Source: Xylona heveae TC161 (Eukaryota; Ascomycota; Xylonomycetes; Xylonales; Xylonaceae). From it: a DNA stretch of 64,000 bases. Both the position numbers and the translations under genes were made by a program. Under the pieces are notes generated by a model. The model was not told where the DNA came from and searched no databases. It saw only the letters and a list, made by a program, of their open reading frames with translations. Position 1 is the stretch's first letter. Each line of letters begins with the position of its first letter. Location of the stretch: positions 253,726 to 317,725 of the forward strand of contig NW_017264193.1 of NCBI RefSeq assembly GCF_001619985.1, written 5' to 3'. Positions 1 to 10,658 of this stretch are shown here, in pieces.

Positions 1-1045
1 GTCTTCGTAAAGGCGTCTAGGCGGGTGAACCGTGATTTTGCGGGCATATTTGCGGTTTGTCGTCTCGTCCTCTGTCACCTCACTCTCCAAACTAGCTTCA
101 CCCTAGCTTCTCGACGTGGTCTGCTTAGGCAGCTCAAATTGTAGCTAAGGCAGCTCTAGCTGTTGGAGCCTGGCAGCCTAGAGCTGTGAGGAGGCGGCGG
201 AACAATGATTTCCACCGCAATTCAGCCAGTCAAGTGCACATGAGGAGATAGGATTGAATCGAAATGGCCCTTTGGTGGATAGATCCCTTGAGACAGGCCG
301 GGATCATACAGGAAAAACAAAGATGAGTTCCTTTGGTGTTATTGACAGTGTTCCTTCACAGTGTGTTGACTTGAGGCCACATGGAGACAAGACAGGTACT
401 TGTCGATGATTGGCTCGCTTGTGGCCGGGGGTAGATCTGCAGGACTGGGATAGATATTGGTTAAAACGTGGACAACTATAAATGAATTGTCTGGCTCTCG
501 TTATTATTTCTTTTCACCAATTGTGAATATATATCAATAGTACAATAAATGCCATTATCGACATTGGAGAAAGCTTACTATTGTCAATAGAAATTATATT
601 ACGCCTCTAAAGGTGTTATTGTGCAGTAATTTCCGTGCAGCACAGACCAAACCAGGCTGCTTTGGGCCGCCCTGGACGTCATTCCGCTTAAGGCAACAAC
701 CCTGAGTTTTACTTCTTTAGCTTTCCCTACAATTCAAAAGTCGTACTCTTTCCCTCCGAAAGAAGCATCGATCAATTACCACTCCGTCACCACCAACGCT
801 CAGCAGCACCATCCTGGCTGAGTTTGTTCCAACCGTTCAATCTTCGTTCTCTTTCCCTCCACTTCTCGCAACCACTTTACCCTTTTGGTGGCAGGCGAGT
901 TGACTGAACCCTTGTGTTTTCCACGCATACACAGGTGGCGGAGGGAGACATACAGACGCGGCGTTCAACATTCAAACCTGCGTCCCCATAATTCCATCTT
1001 AGAAGACAGCTCCTGCTAGTTCCGCTCTTCAGGTCTCTCATCGCC
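1..1045. other. Upstream region of mex67, no gene seen
   Basis: No open frame of useful length or splice-supported exon was found in this stretch. The last 300 bases before the mex67 start are pyrimidine-rich on the + strand, as is common just upstream of fungal start codons, so they probably hold the promoter and 5' leader. The first 250 bases could belong to the end of a gene outside the window, but nothing supports that. Confidence 0.4.
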
Positions 1046-3520
1046 ATGAGTCAACGTCGGAACGCCGGTTCGCGGAACAAGGGACCCGCGCGGGGAGGCA
1101 TTTCAAAACGCCGCACGGGCCCGGTTCGTCTTGATCGAGATGGAGATTTGGATATGGATGTTGCAGGCGGCAAGTCGGGTGCTGGTCGTGGGAGAGGTGC
1201 CGAGAAGACGGGCAATGCAGGCCGGGATGTTCTGAAAAGCGCACCCCAGCGAGGTCCGTTGAGCGGTGCAGGCTTGCAAAAAGCAATTCTCCGCGGAATG
1301 GCTACCGGCGATGCCAAAGTTCGAGGCCCACGGGAAGTTGGAGTTGATGGAGTACTCAAGGAGATGACTGGAGGAAAAGCAAGAGGACGCGACAAACAAG
1401 ATCACCGCTTGGATCAAGTTTCAGTGCGCGGATTGAAACAAAGCAAGGCCGCATCAAATCCTGATGGGGGCCTGAAGGACCTCCTCGCCTTCCTGGAGCG
1501 CAAAGCCACTGGACCGGATACACCAGCACGAGAAGCCGTGAGGATCAGAAAGGTATGTCTAACCACCACGACGCTCTATCGACTGCTTCAGACCTATTAT
1601 TATTACTCTCCAATCTCGCCTTCCGCGGTCCGCCTTCGTTTTACCATGTCAAGCTCAAAAGGACGACGACCGCGAACGAGTTTATGCTTCGAGTGTTACA
1701 AGACATAGCTGCTACTACACTCTGCTTTTCATTCTTCTACCTCTTTAAATTTTCTTTTCTTTCGCATCGATCTCCCGGGGCGATGAATTCCTGTTCGACC
1801 CATCGTGTCACTTATGTCTGACTAACATGCGCTAGTCACGAACGGAGGGTGAAGCGGTCATTGTGTCGGTGCGTCCAGAGGACGTGCCCAAACTCTTGAG
1901 AATTAGTTCGTATACTTTTGCCGGAGTGCCGCTTACCATCGAAAAATACAATGGACCGGAAACTTCTGGGACAGGGGCTGCCGCTCCAACTGAATCACCC
2001 CAGGTTGTGGATATCAAACAAAAGATGACCAGTGTGCTGAGCCGCCGATACGACCCGGCGCTAAAGCTGCTCAACCTCTCCGCATTAGGTCATGATGAAG
2101 AGCTTGTTTCCATGGGTCTTTTCCAGAGCGTGTCCACCGAATCGAAATTCTTCCCGGCTTTGATGAAGGTGTGCGATACTTTTTTCTCGTCAGCACAACA
2201 GAAACGCGAAGCCGTCCACAGTGTGTCTCTCGCGAATAACGAACTCCCCAACGTCATGTCCGTCACCACACTCTCACAAACTTTTCCCGACATCCAGAAC
2301 CTCGACCTTTCTCACAACAAATTCAAAGACCTTCGCGCGATGGAGAATTGGCGCCGACGCTTCCCTTTTCTCGACCACCTTGTGCTCACAGACAACCCGC
2401 TCGAGACACAAGAGCCGAATTATAAAGAGTCCATTCTGAAATGGTATCCGACACTTCGCATCCTCAATGGCCAACAGGTCCGATCCGATGAGGAAGTAGC
2501 TGCTATTGCACAGAAGCGTGCCAACGCCGTCCGGGGTGTTCTGCCTCTGCCGGTTCAAGCAGCCGACTTTCGTGACGAAGCACAGATCGGAGAGAATTTT
2601 ATCAAGCAGTTTTTCCTAGGCTTCGACACTGACCGTGCGGCATTAGCCAATGGCTACTATGACGCAAAGTCCCAATTCTCGCTCAGCGTCAATACCTCGG
2701 CACCGCGCGCCCCGCAACAGGGACAAGACATTAAATCTCAGACATGGGATGCCTATATTAAAAAGAGCAGAAATCTATCCAAGATTAGCCATCTCCCTGC
2801 GAGAATGGCCCGCGTGTACACGGGTCCCGAGAGCATTCTCAGCTGCTGGACATCGCTGCCCGCCACGAGACACGCTAACATAACCGCCGAACCGCTCAAG
2901 TGGCTCGTCGAATGCCATTCCCTACCCGGTCTGCCGGACCCGTCAGGCCAGTCGCCCGGCGGTGTCGGCGGTCTGATTGTCATGGTGCATGGCGAGTTTG
3001 ACGAGCTCAACGTGGCTACCGGTCAGACCATTATGACTCGCAGCTTCGATCGAACTTTTGTCCTGGGGCCAGGTGCCGGTATTGGCGGCATCCGCGTCAT
3101 CAGCGATGTTCTCGTACTACGCGCCTACGGAGGAAATACCGCTTGGTTACCAGAGGGCACCGCGCCAGCGCAGACGACTTCCGACGGTCAGGCACAGCCC
3201 AGTGCACTGACGCCGACTGCCCCACAAATACCAGAGAATTTCGCCGTGGCTGTTCCCGGAAAATCAGAAGAACAACTACAGCAGGAATTGATGCTCGCCG
3301 AGATGAGCAAACGGACGAACATGACACTCGAGTACTCGCGAATGTGTCTTGAGCAGACTGGATGGAATTTTGACAGCGCTTTGGCGGCTTATGAGAGCGC
3401 AAAGGTATGTTCTGTGAACAACATTTGGGCTACAATTGTCAACTTTGGAAATGTAATGCTAACTCATGTTTTCTCGTCTAGGAAATGCTGCCTCCTAATG
3501 CATTCATGCAAGGCATATAA
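1046..3520 (+). CDS. mex67: mRNA export receptor Mex67 (NXF1/TAP family)
   Basis: Mex67, with its partner Mtr2, carries mature mRNPs through the nuclear pore. Three exons (1046-1552, 1836-3404, 3482-3520) are joined by introns of 283 and 77 nt, each with a CTAAC-type branch site, and give 704 aa. Seen in order: a basic Gly/Arg-rich N-terminus (residues 1-120), leucine-rich repeats (about 243-370, including the LDLSHN repeat), an NTF2-like domain (about 420-600) and a TAP-C UBA-like domain (about 645-704) with the TGWNFDSAL core that binds FG nucleoporins. The last exon adds only 12 residues, ending FMQGI, which completes the TAP-C fold; without the second splice the tail would be unrelated sequence. 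The order and length fit the family. The start is the first ATG of the frame. Confidence 0.95.
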
Positions 3521-4537
3521 CGCAGACTTTGCACAGTAGCCTTCCTCTTGAACTAGCCTGCTACTCACGCTCTCTTGCTCGCCTTTCTCCCGCCGATTCA
3601 GTCTATCCTCTCTCAGAAGGAATATCCCTTACTGTCTTATATCAAACATTACTTTTAGTTTGCCCCTCACACTCTACAACTCAAATATCCAATTGGTTTT
3701 TACTCGCATCGTTCTCGGAACACTTTTTCTTCTTTCTCTTCTTCTCTGCATCATATCCCAATATCCAATAGTCAAATCCTTTGCATTACAATTACTTTTA
3801 GCCTCGCTGGCTCAGACTCGTTTCCATTCTCGCGTGCTCTTGCACCACAAGATTCCATTTAGCCCCTTCTTTTCTTTTCTTCTCTATTTCCTTTTTCAAT
3901 TTCCTTTTTGCTGTGTGTGTTTTCTTTTTTCCTTTTTTGTTTTCATTTTACGCCTTTCTCACCTCCCTTACCCTGCTTTTGGGCGTTTTTTACACGGATG
4001 GACTATGGCGTTCCATATGCGTCTTATATTTTCCGGGCTTTGGTCTCTTTGATACAGTTTGTTCAAAAAAAACAACAACTTTGTTCAATTCGATCTTGTA
4101 TGTATTTAAAATATATCAAAATTATCAGCACTATTTTACTCTTCCACCGTGCGTGGTTTTTGTCGTAGTTTGTGTTAATCTGGATTATGGGAAAGAAAGT
4201 TGTATATCCTGCCAATGTTTATTTTATTTTTTATTTTATTTTATTTTTTAAATTATTTATCTTTCCTTCTTCTTTCTTCCCCGTTGTCCACTGCTCTCGC
4301 TCACCCTCTCTCTCGCCCATCCTGTTTCAATTACCACGTTTCTATTACCACACTGCCACGAAATAACATGAAATAAAATGATATGATATGACACTCCTAC
4401 AGTTTAATTGGCAGCCGTCACCTGTGCAATCCCATCCTACTGATGTCTTACTATCCATACATCAATGCAACCTTCACACAGCACATAGTGCTTAACCAGT
4501 AACCAGTGACCAGTAACCACCTCAGTTAACTCAGATG

Positions 4538-4556
4538 TTTTTTTTTTTTTTTTTTT
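4538..4556. repeat. Poly-T run (19 T)
   Basis: Uninterrupted run of 19 T in the spacer downstream of mex67. Nothing marks it as part of a retroposed element: no gene-like sequence or target-site duplication was seen beside it. Confidence 0.9.
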
Positions 4557-4857
4557 GGCAGTGGGATGCAGTGTGATGCCGTGCAGAGGATCGGTATGGT
4601 AGGGGTGGCACTATGTTGCCATTCAATATTTTGACACAGATGACACAATGCTTATGCTTTTTTTTGACATTTTGGTTCATTGACGACACCCACTTCTAGG
4701 GAGAACAACAACAAAGGTGGCGGCCAAACGAAGTACTGCTTCACATGTCATCCAGTGGACTGTGGCATACACGTCTTACTACGCAGTTTTGTGAAGCTGC
4801 AGCTGTGGCTCCCCCAAACCCTTCCCCCTCTAAAAAGTAGAAAGAAGAAAGAAAGAG

Positions 4858-4885
4858 ATAAATAAATAAATAAATAAATAAATAA
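4858..4885. repeat. (AAAT)n microsatellite
   Basis: About seven perfect tandem copies of a 4-bp AAAT unit, between the 3' ends of two convergent genes. Likely length-variable between strains. Confidence 0.9.
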
Positions 4886-5521
4886 TTGTAGAAAGAAAGT
4901 CGATACCTCATTTACAGCGTTGGGACCCGAATATTTTAGTGGCGTCACTTTACACAGAGCAACATTTCATTTAAACCATTCCATTCATTCCATTTTTCGC
5001 TATAACATATATTTTAATAAATAAAAAGTTAAAAAAAGATCAAAAGATAAAAAAAGAAAATAGTTAACCCCTGCGTTTAAAAATATAAAGAAATAAAAAA
5101 GAGCAACAACATGTATCCACCCAAGTTATCTTGCCATATCCGCCCCGCAAGTGTTAGCCGCGCGTTGAGTCATCCCTTTGCTCAGACGCTTTTGCAACAT
5201 AAAAGTTGCCCCCGATCTGTAATTCGATAAATTTAAGAGGGAAATAAGATAGAGGAAGAACGATAAAAAAAAATAGTTTAAGCAGGGACGTAGCCTGAGA
5301 AGAAAGGGGGAAATGGAAATAAAGAAAAAAAAAAGGAAAATGAGGAAAGAGCCGGAACTTGGGGAGGATTTGAATGCAGGGTGCCTGAATCGATTGGAGA
5401 AACAAGGCAAGAAGCCGTGAAGAATGGAATAAAATCCTTGATATCTCCAGTGAGTTATCTCGTTCAACGGCCAAACTCGGTCCCCGCATAGCGTATGTAA
5501 ATCGACGAGAAGAAAAAAAGC

Positions 5522-7732
5522 TTAAGCAGTCTCGTTCTCGCCTTCAGCTGGCTTGGACTCTTCGGGCTTGGCGTCTTCTGGCTTGGGCTCCTCTGACTTT
5601 GCCTCTTCAGCCGGCTTGGGTTCCTCGCCCTTGGGCTCATCTGCGGGCTTTGGTTCCTCGGGCTTAGCCTCTTCCTTGTTTTCAGTCTGCTCCTCGGTGG
5701 CGGCGGCGGGCTTCTCGGGCTCCTTGGCAGTCTCGGTCTCAGTCTCAGCGGGCTCCTTTTCGGCCTCCTTCTTCTCAGCCTCCTTCTCTTCCTCCTTCTC
5801 CTCTTTTTCTTCCTTCTCGACTTGTTCCCGGACATCTTTTTCGTCCTTCTTGTCAAGTCCGTTAGTGGCAGAAGCTTCCTTATCGGCAGCCGCGGCTGAT
5901 GGAGTCTCAGGCTCAGCAGCGAGGACCTTGTTCCATATTCCGAGCAGGTCTTGAGCGCGCTGCTTGAAGTGGAATTCGTTATCCCGCGGAATAGTGCCGA
6001 GCTTGATAATGGCCTTGAGCACGCGGTGAATCTTCGTCTGGCGGATGATGCTGACTTCAAGATCGGCAAACTTTTCGAGCTTGCCAAAGTAATCGGCCAT
6101 GGTGGTCATTTCTTCCTCCTTAGGAGGCACATCACGAGTAACAAATCCCTTCTGGAGCTTGTAGCGGAGATAGAGCACTATCAAATCATCGTCAGTTTTC
6201 AGACCATAAAATTTTTTTTCTTTCCATTCGTTGGCAAGACACCCACCTTCCTTCTCCTTCTTCTTCTTTGCCTCAGCCGGCGATAGAGCCTTCTCAACAG
6301 TCTTCGGGGCGTCGGTCATCTCTTCGTCGGCGTCCTTAGATTTGGCGGGCGTCTTTTTCGTGGTAGAAGCCTTCTCCTTCTTCGTGGAGGCTTTGGCCTT
6401 GGACGGAGTAGCAGTGCCGTTCGGAGTCTTTGGTGTGCTAAGCTTGAGCTTCTGAGAGGTCTTGGGAGTCTTGGTGGGCTGAGTCGGTAAATACCATGTA
6501 GTTAGCCAGTGAATTCCTCGACAAACCAGCGAAGCGCGCCTAGAACTTACCTTTGCCGACTCCACATCGCTATCTGCGTCCTTCTTTCTCTTCTTGGACT
6601 TGTTCTTCTTGGAAGAGCTGTCGGCGTCCTCCTCAACTTCGGCTTCGCCTGCATCATCCATTTCCACATCCTCTGGAGCTTCCTCGGGCTCCACAATCTG
6701 CGACTTGCGCTTTGACTTTCCCTTTCGAGATGCCTTTGCGTCTTCATCTTCTTGAAGCGCACGCTGATGGTCAGCGAGCAACTCCTTAAAATGGTCCAAA
6801 TCATTCTTCTGCGCAGCAACGCCATAAGCTGCCCACAGCTGCTTTCCTTTTCCTTTCTCGCCGCTCTCCAATATGGTCTCCGGGTCAAGGGGAGTGAGAT
6901 CCGTGTTGGACATCCAAGCACTGTCGATGCATTAGCAAACATTGCAGCGCCAACGCCAATTTCAGGCGTAAAAAGCTTTTGTAGTCAACTTACAATTCAT
7001 TAGTATGCAAGAACATGACTGGGAAAGTTCGATCCATAACTCGCTTTCCGCCATCTTCAAGATCCTCGCGCCAGCTTCCGTCCACGCGACGAGCCGTCAC
7101 AGGCCGGGAGTTGAGGAGGCTGGAGGGTAGCATTTCCTCATCACAGATGATCGATGGCCACGGAGCATATCCCTTCATGCGGGCAAAGTAGTAGTCACCA
7201 GCCTTGGCATCCGGGTTGGTGAGAACCTGAGACTTCTTCTTGTTCAACCTCTTCGTCTTGTGTTCAGGTACCCCAACAGAGGACCTTCGCTTGGCTTGTT
7301 TCTTATTAGACGCAGGGGTTCCGTTGGCCTCGGCAGCCGGGGCTGCAGACTCTATCGAGCCCTCAACCTTCTCAGCATCAGGTTCCTCGCCGCCAGAGGT
7401 GATCTTGTCCTTGGCGGGCTTGTCGGCAGGAGCATCAGTTTCCTTAGCTCCTTCACCGTCTGCTGCGGGCTCTGCGCCAAATTGTCAGCTCGGATTTGGA
7501 ATTCGCGAAAATAAAGATCAAATATTCACATAGGAAAGAAAGAAAATTGTGGCGAACCTTGGTTGGCGCTCTCAGCTTTCTCCTGTTCCGAGCTCTTTTC
7601 AGTGGCCGCCTGAGGCGCTTCTGGCTTTGAGTCGGCCGACTTTGCCTCAGTAGTGGTCTCCACGGCCGCAGATGCAGAGTCTGGGTCAGCCTCAGGCAGA
7701 ATAGGAGAAGTCGTGGGCTTTTCCTCAGCCAT
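5522..7732 (-). CDS. PWWP and LEDGF/TFIIS-N-like domain chromatin protein (Ioc4-like)
   Basis: Five exons on the minus strand (7732-7558, 7471-6994, 6920-6551, 6478-6247, 6177-5522) with introns of 86, 73, 72 and 69 nt encode 636 aa. Residues about 144-226 form a PWWP domain (GDYYFARMKGYAPWPSII, ending FAWMSNTDL), a module known to read methylated histone H3K36 together with DNA. Residues about 419-501 form a helical bundle like the TFIIS N-terminal/LEDGF integrase-binding domain. Between them lies a Lys-rich acidic linker with nuclear-localisation character; the last 130 residues are a Glu/Pro/Ala/Lys repeat tail. The N-terminal PWWP resembles yeast Ioc4, a subunit of the ISW1b remodeller; a role in transcribed chromatin is inferred. 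The fourth intron is 69 nt with no stop, so its retention would insert 23 residues in the linker. Confidence 0.85.
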
Positions 7733-9172
7733 TGTAATCGGAAGTTGAAGCTCAACGAGTGAGATCGCGACCGGCGTGAGTGCGAGTGGACTGCAGAACG
7801 CGTGTCAACACGCTAGAAATTGGAAAATTATGAAAGATCACGGCGGCCAATCTGAATCCAATCAATAGGTAAGGAAAAGGAATCAACAAGAAAATACTAG
7901 AAGAAATACTGCGACAGGAGATGGAAGTGGAAATTATCGAGTCAAAGCTTCCATGTAATGGGTACGTGATAGAGAAGAGCGCGAGGAAGGCAATTGAACG
8001 AGAAGCCGACCGTCGCGGTCACGTGCTGTCGCAGCTTGCTTAGTGCGGTAGCTGTGGGAGACGAAAAGGGAATGACGTCGGATAATGGGTGAGACAATAA
8101 GTACTGCACTGATCGGAACAGAAATGAATGAGAAAATGAATAAAAACCCTACCGAATCAGAGAAATGAGAATTCTTTCAGATTATGAGATTGAAATAAAA
8201 GAAGAAAAAGAAATCAAGAAACAGAACAGTTGCTTTCCTATTAAGCAGCCTTGTCCGGTTTTTGGGAAGCTTGCTTCGGCTCGATTGCCAGCGTCAACTG
8301 ATAGCTATCAGAGTCAGTGATACATTCGATCAGCCTTCCAAAAAAGAACCTTTTAGGCTCTTACGCTGATGCACAAGGCTAGTCGTCTTGCTTTTTTTTC
8401 GCGTTTTTCCACGGAATCGGAAAAGAAGCGTACAGTAATTGGTTTGGGGCGCAGATGATTCGCTTTGGTGGGAAGTATTGAAATGGCCAAACAGCTGGGG
8501 GAGAGCGGACAATTTATATACCTTGGGAAGTTCGAGCATAAGCCGCAGACGAGATGTGAATACAATGTAATAGCCTATTGAATTGCTTCTTCTGGAACTC
8601 CCCAGCCCCCGACAACAAGAACAATAGCCAGCCACCTAGGCAACAATCAAGAATTGTTTAAATGCTTGAAACAGAGAATAATGGATATCAGTAGAGGGGA
8701 GGGAGCGGGACACCCAAAGGCGCGGCGATCTCATTAATGAATTAAAATCTGGTTCTTAATTACATGAATAGGGCAAAACAGCCCAGTAAACCAAACCCGC
8801 TTCTGCCGTACGCCAAGATATGCTCTGAACGAAGGAGAGAGCACCCATGGAAACTCCTGTCCGGAAAGAAGACGTGTGCCTGATGTTAGTCGTGGCATCA
8901 TGAAAGAAGAAAAAAAAAGGGAGAAACGGAGAACGCTCAACGGATGCTATCTCACGAGACTTTCCTGAAGTTTGGTAGAAAAGCCCATCACTACTAGCAG
9001 AGGATGCTCAGCATCTTTAGTTTTCGAATATGAGCGGCCAGCCTGACCTGGGCGGCCATAAACAGGAGAAAAAAGATGGAAGGAGAAGGTCATGTCCGTA
9101 ATCCTTGCATGGCTTGTCGGAATGATGCTTTGCATCGACCGAGCGAGCCGTGAGGGAAGACATGGCTCGCCT
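7733..9172. other. Spacer with a possible short spliced minus-strand gene
   Basis: The part next to 7733 is the PWWP-gene promoter. Further on, 8241-8297 on the minus strand reads 18 codons to a TAA. It is preceded by a 67-nt intron-like segment (8298-8364) with donor GTAAGA, a CTGAC branch site and a CAG acceptor. An open exon-like stretch lies upstream, containing the string FFSDSVEKREKKARRLAL. I could not find a convincing start exon and do not recognise the protein, so no CDS is called. The rest shows only short unsupported frames. Confidence 0.3.
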
Positions 9173-10658
9173 CTAGACAACAACCCCCTTTCCCACCACC
9201 CATTGGCCATTCTCGTCAAAGTCGCCCTCGAGGACATCGATTGTCCGTGGCTCAGGCTTGTGAATTCTCAGACACCAGAGGAAGCAGTCCTCAATGGGCA
9301 AGAGGTTCAGCAAGACCGAATTGCCCCACCAGCCGAGACCACACACGATAGCGCCCGCGACCGCATCCAGGATGAAGTGGTTAGCCGTAGCAATAATCGC
9401 AATGAGAATCGTCAACGGATAAAGCATGCCAATGATGACACAGAGGAGCCGGCGCCAAGAGGGAAGTCGAATGGACGGAATGTAAGGAAGCTTTATGGCC
9501 ATAGAACGGCGGTGATGTGGTGGGAGCGGAACCAAAACGACCGTGAGACCAATCATCAACGAATACCCAAAGTGAAGAGATGGCATTGCAGCTAGGAGGC
9601 GCGAATAAAGTCAGCCTTGGTCATTCATTTGGGTTTAGAAAAGGATTTCGAGAAACGTACCGTATTGGTTGCAAAATTTATTCTGCGTCCAAACGCTGCT
9701 CTCGCCGCCCTTCCCGTGCACGGTATCGACAAAGCCGTAGCTACGAGCCTCATCACCAACTGGACCCTTGACATGTTTATCGCTGAGGAGGCGAGGTGGC
9801 ATGCAGGGCCAAAGGGTGAAAACAATGAAGGCCAGCAGATTGCATACGGCCATGGTCCTCCGGCGCGCTTGATATAAACCAGGACCTGCAGGCGAGCCGC
9901 TCACTTCTCCAAACTTTTTGCTGGATTGCCGCTCTTCCAGGCGGTTTCGTGTGGTGGTGTAATAGTAGAGCCAAACAAGGAATAGAATGGTGCCCGGAAT
10001 ATGGATAAAAGAATAGATGCGGTTGATCCAAGTTAAGAGAAAAGGATGCTTGAGAAAGAAATGTTGAATGGGCAGTTCCCAGAAGATATGGAGCTTCTGT
10101 TCGAGATGGATGACCTGCAGAGCATGGTTTCGAGCCACATCGACCGTGGTGTCTTTGAGAGTGAGTGCACTAAATGCACGACCCAACTGATATATCTGTA
10201 AGGACAAAGGTTAATCTCGTGTTTTATGTGCTTATCACCGTAGAGACACGTACCCAGTAGACCAGAGCCCAATACCAACACTCAACTAGAAATGGAAGCT
10301 TTTGAAGAAGGCGACTCAGCAAACGGCCTTGGAAAACACGTGTGTTGGGAGTTGAAATTTGGTGCTTGAGTCCGAAAAGCCCAATGTGTCGCTTCCGCCA
10401 TTTTGATTCTTGGTCGACGAGCAGAGAGGGTGAGGCTGAGCGAGTGGGTGAATCACCAAGCAGAGTATCTTCTTCAACGGCGCCAGATGATCCTGACGAA
10501 ATGCTATCAGGAGAGTCATCGCGGCTCACGGCAGATTCTCGGTCTTGGGTCCATCGACCAGGACGTGTGGACGGGCCATCAAAGTCGCGATTGATCCAAG
10601 TGCCGCCAAAAAGGAGGAAGACGACAACAAAAGGTTCCACAAATGCACCAACCCCCAT
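9173..10658 (-). CDS. PAP2-superfamily membrane protein (Aur1/inositol-phosphotransferase type)
   Basis: Three exons (10658-10254, 10195-9661, 9591-9173) with 58- and 69-nt introns encode 452 aa. Residues 1-100 are a short hydrophobic segment followed by a Ser/Asp-rich soluble stretch. The rest is a multi-pass membrane domain with the three signatures of the Aur1-type PAP2 family: MPPR near residue 264-270, the PSLHFG motif near 316 and HFILDAV near 382 (the H-x3-D catalytic pair). Such enzymes transfer or hydrolyse lipid phosphate head groups. Aur1 itself makes inositol phosphorylceramide, but this protein is not Aur1 and its substrate is unknown. It is a family member common in filamentous ascomycetes. 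Frame continuity across both introns restores the PAP2 domain, so the model is firm; the N-terminal start is less certain. Confidence 0.8.

Larger units (their letters stand above)
3521..5521. other. Convergent spacer between mex67 and the PWWP gene
   Basis: Two kilobases separate the mex67 stop from the stop of the PWWP gene on the other strand. The first 850 bases are T/C-rich with short open frames of low-complexity Phe/Leu/Ser, typical of non-coding pyrimidine tracts. The region also holds a 19-T run, an AAAT microsatellite and a short CCAGTAAC/CCAGTGAC repeat near 4494-4518. No exon chain with plausible protein was found. Confidence 0.5.

Noticed and set aside
4538-4556. Poly-T as the tail of a retroposed element
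   Set aside because: No LINE/SINE body or target-site duplication beside it.
5553-5954. Ser/Ala/Gly-rich open frame opposite the PWWP gene tail
   Set aside because: Mirror of the Glu/Pro/Lys repeats of the real gene.
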